Assembly: GCA_947499305.1 (NCBI GenBank)
Contig: CANMNN010000005.1
Span: 1 to 64,000, forward strand
Direction of reading: 5' to 3'
DNA: 64,000 bases
DNA from: an uncultured Arenicella sp.
Lineage (GTDB): Bacteria; Pseudomonadota; Gammaproteobacteria; Arenicellales; Arenicellaceae
The notes under the pieces were generated by a model. It was not told the DNA's origin. It was given only the letters and a program-made list of their open reading frames with translations, and searched no databases. The position numbers were made by a program, and so were the translations under genes. Below are positions 56,984-64,000 of the stretch, one piece after another (the stretch's first letter is position 1; every line of letters starts with the position of its first letter).

Positions 56984-57919
56984 TTGAAAATTATTCTGTT
57001 AAAAGACAATACGTCAAAAAATGGTGCGCTTTGCCTTTCGGGGCACAAGCTCTTTTTGACTGGCTTGGGTTTATTAGTTGCTTTGCCAGTCTGTTTGGGT
57101 TTAGCCAGTTATTGGGTTGTGTCTGCGATCGATCGCTCATTAAACCCTTTTGTTGACCCGGAATACCGAATAGCTGTTGAAACTAGGGTCAATGAACAGC
57201 AGCAAGAAATGCTTAAAACTCGTGACTATGTCCGAAAACATATGGACGTTCTTGGTCGCCGAGTTGGCAGTTTACAGGCTCAGGTTTCTCGTATACATGC
57301 TGTTGAGCAGAGAATTGCAGAAAAATCAGGAATTGATTTAGAAGACTTTCAATTTGAGCAAGATCCACCTATCGGTGGTGTTGCAGAATCGGATGCGGTT
57401 GATTCAGAGCAAATAGATATCGAGAATGCGATTGTTGCGATTGAGAAAGAGCTGTCTCTCAGAGAGTCTGAGATTGCCGCTGTGGATTTTCTGCTCTCTC
57501 GAAGTAGTCTTGAAACAAAGCAGACGCCGGCTGGTTGGCCAGTAGAAGGCGGTTGGGTGTCGTCAAATTTCGGATCACGCTTACACCCTATTTCTGGTAA
57601 GAAACAATTTCATAAAGGTGTTGATATACCAGGAAAAGAAGGCAGCTCGGTCTTGGCTGTTGCGGATGGTGTTGTTATCCGCTCAAAAAAGGCAAGCACC
57701 TATGGCTGGATGATTGAGTTAGATCATGGCGACGGGTATACAACCCTCTATAGTCATAACCGAAAAAATTTGGTTGCTGTTGGTGAAACTGTTGTAAAAG
57801 GCCAAGCGATTGCAGAAATTGGGTCAACTGGGCGCTCGACAGGCCCACACGTACACTTTGAAGTTGCGAAGAATAAGCGCACCATTAACCCAGTACGGTA
57901 CTTGTATAAAAAGTCGTAA
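56984..57919 (+). CDS. M23 (LytM) family peptidase, membrane anchored
   Basis: 311 residues from a TTG at 56984. The relatives begin MxIILL, which here falls exactly on TTG-AAA-ATT-ATT-CTG; no ATG or GTG serves. A membrane helix covers about residues 23-46, then a coiled-coil region, then LytM with zinc motifs FHKGVDI and GRSTGPHVHFEVAKNK. It probably cleaves peptidoglycan or activates an amidase. Same place in Pseudomonas (before secA). Confidence 0.9.
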   Translation: MKIILLKDNTSKNGALCLSGHKLFLTGLGLLVALPVCLGLASYWVVSAIDRSLNPFVDPEYRIAVETRVNEQQQEMLKTRDYVRKHMDVLGRRVGSLQAQVSRIHAVEQRIAEKSGIDLEDFQFEQDPPIGGVAESDAVDSEQIDIENAIVAIEKELSLRESEIAAVDFLLSRSSLETKQTPAGWPVEGGWVSSNFGSRLHPISGKKQFHKGVDIPGKEGSSVLAVADGVVIRSKKASTYGWMIELDHGDGYTTLYSHNRKNLVAVGETVVKGQAIAEIGSTGRSTGPHVHFEVAKNKRTINPVRYLYKKS

Positions 57920-57945
57920 TCACTTGCGCATTTTTATTAACGGAT

Positions 57946-57971
57946 AAAGGGGCGCTCGTGCCCCTTTTTTT
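57946..57971 (+). terminator. Rho-independent terminator before secA
   Basis: AAAGGGGC and GCCCCTTT form a strong stem around a six-base loop, followed by a run of T. It ends the peptidase transcript. Confidence 0.9.
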
Positions 57972-58043
57972 GTGTCTTGCTACAACAACTATCACCTAAA
58001 ACCTCATTCCCGAGATACTAATTCGCTTATGTAGAAAGTCGTC

Positions 58044-58071
58044 TTGGAATTTAACTTTAAAGCCTTATACT
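58044..58071 (+). promoter_or_regulatory. secA promoter
   Basis: TTGGAA (58044-58049) and TATACT (58066-58071) are 16 bases apart, about 90 bases before the secA start. Confidence 0.6.
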
Positions 58072-58159
58072 TGAATGATATTTGGCAAAAACCATGTCTA
58101 AACCCTTAGCGATCAGGCCTTTCTGCTCGCCGATGAAATAACAATAATTAGGTTCAACC

Positions 58160-60838
58160 GTGTTAAAGAAAATATTTGGAAGTCGTAACGATCGTTTGGT
58201 TCGTCAAATGTCTAAACGAGTCAAAAAAATCAACGACTTAGAGCCATCGTTTCAAAGTTTGAGCGATGCTGAGTTACAGGCGAAAACGGTCGAATTTAGG
58301 GAGCGTATCGAAAAAGGTGAATCACTAGATAGTTTGCTGAACGAGGCCTTTGCGGCGATGCGAGAAGCTTCGGTTCGAGTTCTGGGTATGCGTCATTATG
58401 ATGTGCAGATGATTGGCGGGATGGTTTTACATAAAGGCCAAATTTCAGAAATGAAAACTGGTGAAGGTAAAACCCTTATGGCCACTTTGCCAGCATACTT
58501 AAATGCACTTAATGGAAGCGTACATGTTGTTACTGTCAATGATTACCTTGCGTCTCGCGATGCACAATGGATGGCCAAAGTGTATAACTTCATGGGCCTG
58601 ACGGTTGGTGTTATTGGATCAGGTCAAGCACAAGACGTTAAGCAAGCGGCCTATAACAACGATATTGTTTACGGTACTAACAATGAGTTTGGTTTTGATT
58701 ATTTGCGCGATAACATGGCGTTTTCTGCAGACCAGAAGGCCCAGAGAGATTTGAGTTTCGCGATTGTCGACGAAGTTGATTCGATTCTGATCGACGAAGC
58801 TCGTACACCATTAATAATCTCGGGCCCGGCAGACACAGCAGCTGAAGTCTACAGTAAGATCGATGTTATCGTGCCGCAACTTGTTCGCCAAGAAGAGGAA
58901 GATGGCGAGGGTGACTATACCGTTGATGAGAAATCAAAACAGGCTTACTTGACTGAGGCTGGTCATGAAAAAGCGGAGAAGTTGATGGTTCGCATTGGCT
59001 TGCTGCCGGAAGATTCCAGTCTTTATGATGTTGGTAGTATTACGCTGTTACACCACTTGTATGCGGCGATTCGCGCTCATACGCTATTTAATCGTGATGT
59101 TGATTATGTAGTCCAAGATAACGAAATCGTGATCGTTGATGAATTTACCGGGCGAATGATGTCTGGGCGTCGATGGTCTGATGGCCTGCATCAGGCGATT
59201 GAAGCCAAGGAAAAAGTTGAAATCCAGCGTGAAAATCAGACGCTCGCGTCGATTACTTTCCAAAACTATTTTCGTTTGTACGACAAGCTTTCGGGTATGA
59301 CGGGTACCGCAGACACTGAAGCTGTTGAGTTTATGGAAATCTACAGTCTTGAGGTCGTAGTAATCCCCACGAACACTAAAATGGTGCGGCTTGATCAAGC
59401 GGATGTAATCTATCGTACTCAGCAAGAAAAGTTCGATGCAATTGTTGACGATGTGAGAGAGCGTCATGAGCTAGGACAGCCTGTATTGCTAGGTACCGCA
59501 TCCATTGAGGTCTCGGAGTTACTATCTAATGAATTTAAAAAGAAAAAGATAGCGCATGAAGTTTTAAACGCTAAGCATCACGACCGCGAAGCGCTAGTGA
59601 TTGCGAAAGCTGGTCGTGCCGGTGCGGTAACCATTGCCACCAACATGGCTGGCCGTGGTACTGATATCGTGCTTGGCGGGAATTTAGATATGCGTGTCTC
59701 AGAAGCACCGATAGGCACCGATAAGGATAAGTTAAAAGCCGAATGGCAAAAAGAACATGACGAAGTTTTAGACAAGGGCGGATTATACGTAATCGGTACT
59801 GAGCGCCACGAATCACGACGTATTGACAATCAATTGCGAGGGCGATCAGGCCGGCAAGGTGATGCTGGTGAAACCCGTTTTTTCCTTTCGATGGATGATT
59901 CCTTGATGCGTATTTTCGGCAGCGAACGTATTTCCAATATGATGCAAAAAGTAGGTATGGAAGAGGGCGAAGCGATTGAAAGCCGTCTTGTCTCCCGTGT
60001 AATCGAAAACGCTCAAAGAAAAGTCGAAGGGCATAATTTTGATATTCGTAAGCAACTACTCGAATATGATGACGTCGCTAACGAACAGCGTAAACTAGTT
60101 TACTCAGAGCGAAATGAGTTGATGTCTACTGACGATGTTTCTGAGAATATCGAGTCGATGCGAGAAGAAGTAGTCGATGAAATTATCGATCGAACGATAC
60201 TTCCCCAGAGCCTTCCTGAGCAGTGGGATGTAGACCAACTTGAAGATGATTTGCGTTTAGAGTTTGGTGTAGATTTGCCCGTTGTGAAATGGTTAGAAGA
60301 AGATAAATCTCTTTATGAAGAAACGCTTCGCGACCGAATTTTGGAGCAAGTAGACGCTGCTTACAAAGCCAAGGAAGAGCAATATGGCCCCGAAATCATT
60401 CGACACCTTGAAAAAGTCATTATGTTGCAGACTTTAGATACTCAGTGGAAAGAACACCTTGCTGAGATGGATTACCTTCGCCAAGGTATTGGCCTGCGAG
60501 GTTATGCTCAGAAGAACCCTAAGCAAGAATATAAGCGTGAAGCGTTTGAAATGTTCACGTCTATGCTTGACCGTGTTAAAACAGAGGTTGTGACCGTTTT
60601 GGCTAAGGTTCAACTCAGAGAGGAGTCTGAGGTTGATGAGTTGGAGCGTCGACAGCAAGAAGCCTCTCAGGAGGGGCTCGAGTTGCAACACGCCGATGCA
60701 TCAGCGCCGCAGGGTGATGCTGAGCCAGCCGCTGATCGCGCGACTTTTGTGCGCAATCAGCCTAAGGTTGGTCGCAACGAACCGTGCCCTTGTGGATCAG
60801 GTAAGAAATACAAGCAGTGTCACGGTAAGCTAAAGTAA
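58160..60838 (+). CDS. secA: Preprotein translocase ATPase SecA
   Basis: 892 residues; GTG start, then [20 protein letters not shown] as in relatives. It drives proteins through SecY. Walker [25 protein letters not shown]-type [20 protein letters not shown], and the motor motif [17 protein letters not shown]. The C-terminal zinc finger [18 protein letters not shown] binds SecB and lipids. No secM precedes it. Confidence 0.99.
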   Translation: MLKKIFGSRNDRLVRQMSKRVKKINDLEPSFQSLSDAELQAKTVEFRERIEKGESLDSLLNEAFAAMREASVRVLGMRHYDVQMIGGMVLHKGQISEMKTGEGKTLMATLPAYLNALNGSVHVVTVNDYLASRDAQWMAKVYNFMGLTVGVIGSGQAQDVKQAAYNNDIVYGTNNEFGFDYLRDNMAFSADQKAQRDLSFAIVDEVDSILIDEARTPLIISGPADTAAEVYSKIDVIVPQLVRQEEEDGEGDYTVDEKSKQAYLTEAGHEKAEKLMVRIGLLPEDSSLYDVGSITLLHHLYAAIRAHTLFNRDVDYVVQDNEIVIVDEFTGRMMSGRRWSDGLHQAIEAKEKVEIQRENQTLASITFQNYFRLYDKLSGMTGTADTEAVEFMEIYSLEVVVIPTNTKMVRLDQADVIYRTQQEKFDAIVDDVRERHELGQPVLLGTASIEVSELLSNEFKKKKIAHEVLNAKHHDREALVIAKAGRAGAVTIATNMAGRGTDIVLGGNLDMRVSEAPIGTDKDKLKAEWQKEHDEVLDKGGLYVIGTERHESRRIDNQLRGRSGRQGDAGETRFFLSMDDSLMRIFGSERISNMMQKVGMEEGEAIESRLVSRVIENAQRKVEGHNFDIRKQLLEYDDVANEQRKLVYSERNELMSTDDVSENIESMREEVVDEIIDRTILPQSLPEQWDVDQLEDDLRLEFGVDLPVVKWLEEDKSLYEETLRDRILEQVDAAYKAKEEQYGPEIIRHLEKVIMLQTLDTQWKEHLAEMDYLRQGIGLRGYAQKNPKQEYKREAFEMFTSMLDRVKTEVVTVLAKVQLREESEVDELERRQQEASQEGLELQHADASAPQGDAEPAADRATFVRNQPKVGRNEPCPCGSGKKYKQCHGKLK

Positions 60839-60866
60839 GTTTTCAAATAGCAGTCGAAGGTTGGTT

Positions 60867-62078
60867 ATGGCAGTAGGTTTAAAAGAGCCAGGTACTTTGT
60901 TGCCTGTTGCAGGCATTGAGTTAGCGACTAGCGCGGCGGGTATTCGATATTCTGGACGTGATGACCTTTTGATAATGTCCTTGAGTGAGGGCAGCGAAGT
61001 GTCGGCGGTTTTTACTCAGAACAAATGCTGTGCAGCACCGGTCACTTTAGCCAAAGAACACATGGCAATGAAAGCGACCAGAGCGCTGCTAATTAACTCT
61101 GGTAACGCCAATGCGGTTACCGGTGAACAGGGTATGCTTAATGCCGTGAAAACATGTTTTGAGGCAGCTATGCAACTAGGTGTTGCTACTGAGCAGGTTT
61201 TACCATTTTCAACGGGTGTTATTGGCGAACAGCTTAATATGGATGCTTTTCTTTCGGGAATTACCGCTGCCAAGTCTGGCCTTAAAGAAGATAATTGGTT
61301 GTCTGCTGCGAAAGCAATTATGACTACCGATACACTACCGAAAGCAGTGTCACGTCGATTTCAAATCGGAGACGATACGGTAACGATAAGTGGTATCAGC
61401 AAAGGCTCAGGTATGATCTGCCCAAATATGGCGACCATGTTGGCCTATGTTGCTACTGATGCAAAGATAAGTAAGGAGAATTTAGATAAGCTCCTAACTC
61501 GCGGAACGGCGGCCAGTTTTAATCGAATTACTGTCGACAGCGATACATCAACTAACGATGCTCTGGTGTTGGTAGCGACTGGTAGAGCACAAGCTGAAGC
61601 TTTGAGCGATAGCGAACTAGAGGTCTTCTATTTAGAGCTAGAATCTGTGTTGATCGATCTAGCCACTGCCATTATTCGTGACGGCGAAGGCGCTACTAAA
61701 TTTATTAAGATAGCGGTAAGTGGCGGGTCAAGCGAAGCCGATTGCACAGCTGTAGCCTACTCGATCGCACATTCTCCTTTAGTTAAAACTGCCTTGTTTG
61801 CAAGCGATCCTAACTGGGGGCGTATTTTGATGGCATTAGGCAAAGCGCCGATCACAAAATTAGACATGAGTAGTGTTGATATTCACATCGGCGATGTATC
61901 TCTGATTGAGGGTGGCGAGCCAGCAACAAGTTACACAGAAGCTGCAGGTAAGGCGGTGTTCGTTGAAGAAGAAATTGAAATTCATATCAATCTCAATCAA
62001 GGCGAGTTTGCCTCGCACGTTTGGACCTCAGATTTATCACACGATTACGTCAGCATAAACGCTGACTACCGTAGCTGA
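60867..62078 (+). CDS. argJ: Bifunctional ornithine acetyltransferase/N-acetylglutamate synthase
   Basis: 403 residues from the ATG at 60867 (GAAGG six bases upstream); a TTG at 60861 is in frame. ArgJ recycles acetyl groups in arginine synthesis. The self-cleavage site is in KGSGMICPNMATMLAYVATD, where the threonine of ATML becomes the nucleophile of the beta chain. LLINSGNANAVTGEQGMLNA and FASDPNWGRILMALGKAPI are conserved. It is 28 bases after secA. Confidence 0.97.
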   Translation: MAVGLKEPGTLLPVAGIELATSAAGIRYSGRDDLLIMSLSEGSEVSAVFTQNKCCAAPVTLAKEHMAMKATRALLINSGNANAVTGEQGMLNAVKTCFEAAMQLGVATEQVLPFSTGVIGEQLNMDAFLSGITAAKSGLKEDNWLSAAKAIMTTDTLPKAVSRRFQIGDDTVTISGISKGSGMICPNMATMLAYVATDAKISKENLDKLLTRGTAASFNRITVDSDTSTNDALVLVATGRAQAEALSDSELEVFYLELESVLIDLATAIIRDGEGATKFIKIAVSGGSSEADCTAVAYSIAHSPLVKTALFASDPNWGRILMALGKAPITKLDMSSVDIHIGDVSLIEGGEPATSYTEAAGKAVFVEEEIEIHINLNQGEFASHVWTSDLSHDYVSINADYRS

Positions 62079-62091
62079 AAACCACACCGTT

Positions 62092-62490
62092 ATGAAGCGT
62101 ATCGAAGTCGCCGTTGGTGTTGTTTTCAATGAAATCGGCAAGGTGTTGGTAGGTCAAAGGGTTGTTAAAGATCGTTATTATCAAAAATGGGAATTTCCTG
62201 GCGGTAAGCTCGAGGTAGGCGAATCTGTGCAACAGGCGTTGATTCGTGAGTTTAGGGAAGAAACAGGTATTAATATTAATGCAAGTGAGCCCTTAATGAA
62301 TGTCGAGCACGATTACCCAGATAGGCACGTGCTATTGCATGTACATACTATTCGTGACTTTTCAGGAGTAGTGTCTGCCTTAGAGGGGCAAGCATTGAAA
62401 TGGGTGTCGGTTAGCGAACTTGGCGGGCTTGATTTTCTGCAAGGAAACCAAGTTATCCTGGATAAACTCGTCGCATTAAACGCTGAATAA
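62092..62490 (+). CDS. mutT: 8-oxo-dGTP diphosphatase, MutT type
   Basis: 132 residues. The Nudix box is GGKLEVGESVQQALIREFRE followed by ETGI. WEFPGGKLE is the MutT signature. It removes oxidised guanine nucleotides. Thirteen bases after argJ; same order in Pseudomonas-type genomes. Convergent with coaE. Confidence 0.9.
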   Translation: MKRIEVAVGVVFNEIGKVLVGQRVVKDRYYQKWEFPGGKLEVGESVQQALIREFREETGININASEPLMNVEHDYPDRHVLLHVHTIRDFSGVVSALEGQALKWVSVSELGGLDFLQGNQVILDKLVALNAE

Positions 62491-62499
62491 TCACTGCTT

Positions 62500-63123
62500 T
62501 CAGCTAAAATTGTTTAGCTTTTTGCTTAGGCCTATGTAGATTTCATGCAGTCTTTCGACTTCGGTATAAACATGTTCAAGCGTTGAATTATTTTCGATAA
62601 TGTCGTCAGCAAATTCTTCGCGTTGTTCGTCGCTCAATTGCGTATCCATGATCTGCAACACTTCATTTCGACTTAACTGGCTCCGCTTTTCTACCCTAGT
62701 AATCTTGGTCTCAATATCTGCTGCGACGACCACAATGCGATCCATCATTGCCGTAAATGCTGACTCTTTGCTTAGTAGTGGTACAACTACTAAGCAATAA
62801 GTGGATTCACTCGCCTCTATCTGCACTAGAGCTTCTTTGTATATCGCAGGGTGCGTTATTTGATCTAGCTTGGCTTTGTTCTCGTCGCTTGAAAACGCTC
62901 GTTTCCTAAGCTCATTTCGATCAAGCTCACCTAATGAGTTAAGTATTACATCGCCAAAGGCAACGCTAAGCTCGATTAAGGCTGGCGCGCCAGGCTCAAC
63001 GATCTTCCTTGCAAGAATGTCTGTGTCTACAACGTTTACCCCGAGCTTCGCAAAATGATCCGACGCAACGGTTTTGCCGCTTCCGATGCCGCCACTCAAT
63101 CCGACTACGTATTTTTTGATCAC
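62500..63123 (-). CDS. coaE: Dephospho-CoA kinase
   Basis: 207 residues. Last step of coenzyme A synthesis. The P-loop is VVGLSGGIGSGKTVASDHFA; then VVDTDILARKIVEPGAPALI and VVVPLLSKESAFTAMMDRIV follow. It lies nine bases after pilD on the same strand, the common pilD-coaE pair. Confidence 0.96.
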   Translation of the reverse strand: MIKKYVVGLSGGIGSGKTVASDHFAKLGVNVVDTDILARKIVEPGAPALIELSVAFGDVILNSLGELDRNELRKRAFSSDENKAKLDQITHPAIYKEALVQIEASESTYCLVVVPLLSKESAFTAMMDRIVVVAADIETKITRVEKRSQLSRNEVLQIMDTQLSDEQREEFADDIIENNSTLEHVYTEVERLHEIYIGLSKKLNNFS

Positions 63124-63132
63124 TCTAATTCC

Positions 63133-63996
63133 CTAAAGGCTCGCGTAGTTTAGGTAAGCTTGATTGATTTCGGCACCATATACCATAGCGATCCAGCCAG
63201 CAGTCGCAATGTATGGACCGAATGGAATCGCCAGATCTGAGGCTGCTTTTTTGAAGACCATCATGCTAACCCCGACAATACTGCCAACCAAAGTTGATAT
63301 AAGAATTATTTGTGGTAAATACTCCCAACCTAACCAAGCACCGAGCAATGCCATCAACTTGAAATCGCCATAGCCCATGCCTTCTTTACCGGTTAGCAAG
63401 CGAAACACATGAAATACGATCCAAAACACTAAGTATCCCGCAATCGCTCCAATTAACGCCGAAGGTGTAGAGCTAAACACTGGAACAAGGCTGATTGCCA
63501 GGCCAAGCCAGAGTACTGGCAAAACGATGTCATCAGGCAGTAGTTGATGGTCGAAGTCTATAAACGTGAGCGCCACTAAAACCCAAGTTAGTAATAAGCC
63601 AAAACATGATTGAAGTGAGAAGCCAAATTTATAGACGACAAATGCGCTTAATAGTCCGGTCAAAAGTTCAACTAAAGGATAACGCGCGCTAATACGAGTT
63701 TTGCAAACGGCACACTTTCCTCCCAATATCAGCCAACTAACTATTGGAATATTTTGATATGGCTTTATCGGAGATTTGCAGTTGCTGCAATGTGATGCAG
63801 GCTTTGACAGGGTCAGGGGGGCTTCATCTAATTCATCGAGTTCAAGCCAAGCACGAGATTGTACAGTCCATGAATGTTTGAGCATTGCTGGGTAGCGGAA
63901 AATGACAACGTTTAAAAAGCTGCCAATCAATAAGCCAAATAGGCCGCCAATTGCGGCTAGCCATGATATGGGTAGCTGGGCAAATTCGGTAATCAT
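63133..63996 (-). CDS. pilD: Type IV prepilin peptidase / N-methyltransferase
   Basis: 287 residues, complete if the ATG at 63996 is right; the upstream region is outside the window. Cytoplasmic zinc loop CSNCKSPIKPYQNIPIVSW...CAVC (two CxxC pairs) after the first helix; aspartyl catalytic sites are DFDHQLLPDDIVLPV and GMGYGDFKLMALLGAWLGWE (GxGD). It cleaves and methylates prepilins for pili or type II secretion. Confidence 0.97.
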   Translation of the reverse strand: MITEFAQLPISWLAAIGGLFGLLIGSFLNVVIFRYPAMLKHSWTVQSRAWLELDELDEAPLTLSKPASHCSNCKSPIKPYQNIPIVSWLILGGKCAVCKTRISARYPLVELLTGLLSAFVVYKFGFSLQSCFGLLLTWVLVALTFIDFDHQLLPDDIVLPVLWLGLAISLVPVFSSTPSALIGAIAGYLVFWIVFHVFRLLTGKEGMGYGDFKLMALLGAWLGWEYLPQIILISTLVGSIVGVSMMVFKKAASDLAIPFGPYIATAGWIAMVYGAEINQAYLNYASL

Positions 63997-64000
63997 GAGA

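Noticed and set aside
1-64000. CRISPR arrays, insertion sequences, prophage and defence genes
   Set aside because: No regularly spaced repeats, transposase, integrase or toxin/defence motifs were seen in either strand.

Overview
The window is one contiguous stretch of bacterial chromosome, and almost all of it is conserved housekeeping DNA. Four features point to a Gammaproteobacterium. The division/cell-wall cluster runs mraZ-rsmH-ftsL-ftsI-murE-murF-mraY-murD-ftsW-murG-murC-ddlB-ftsQ-ftsA-ftsZ-lpxC. It is followed by the Pseudomonas-like block of a DUF721 protein, an M23 peptidase, secA, argJ and mutT. An rsmI / lpoA-yraN-SIS-dolP locus is present, and so is ispB / rplU-rpmA. The cell is Gram-negative with LPS (lpxC, heptose genes, lipoprotein LpoA), has meso-DAP-type peptidoglycan (DNPR motif in MurE), makes ubiquinone (ispB) and has type IV pilus or secretion genes (a PilT-like ATPase and PilD). 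Base composition looks moderate and AT-leaning. I cannot name the genus. No rRNA, tRNA, insertion sequence, prophage, CRISPR or defence system was seen.

Layout. Positions 1-15.2 kb hold the end of tuf, then the S10, spc and alpha ribosomal operons (rpsJ to rplQ, with secY, rpmJ and rpoA), nearly gapless but with a few unusually long structured gaps. Positions 15.4-20.1 kb hold a membrane-anchored glutamate-synthase-like flavoprotein, ispB, an rplU with a fused C-terminal domain, rpmA and an exported protein of unknown function. Positions 20.1-27.1 kb are mixed: cysG, a TrpD2-like protein, a PilT/PilU ATPase, bcp, a HAD phosphatase, rppH and a minimal transpeptidase PBP. Positions 27.4-31.8 kb are a minus-strand envelope operon (lpoA, yraN, a GmhA-like SIS protein, dolP, rfaE2). 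Positions 31.9-37.2 kb hold rsmI, dacB, an Atm1-type ABC exporter and pyrD. rnpB (RNase P RNA) lies at 37.24-37.62 kb. Positions 38.1-56.3 kb are the full dcw cluster, driven by a promoter with three MraZ boxes, and ending in lpxC. Positions 56.3-64 kb hold a DUF721/DciA-like gene, an M23 peptidase, secA, argJ, mutT, coaE and pilD.

How it works together. The first part builds ribosomes, the Sec channel and RNA polymerase alpha. The middle supplies outer-membrane and LPS-core functions. The dcw part couples lipid II synthesis to FtsZ-ring assembly and lipid A commitment.

I found no clear new biological system. The best leads are: a large imperfect inverted-repeat family with two clear copies and one decayed copy; strong intercistronic hairpins in ribosomal operons; the L21 fusion; a gene-remnant-like convergent gap at 27.1-27.4 kb; two overlapping mini-ORFs just before lpxC; and the orphan minimal PBP and exported unknown protein.
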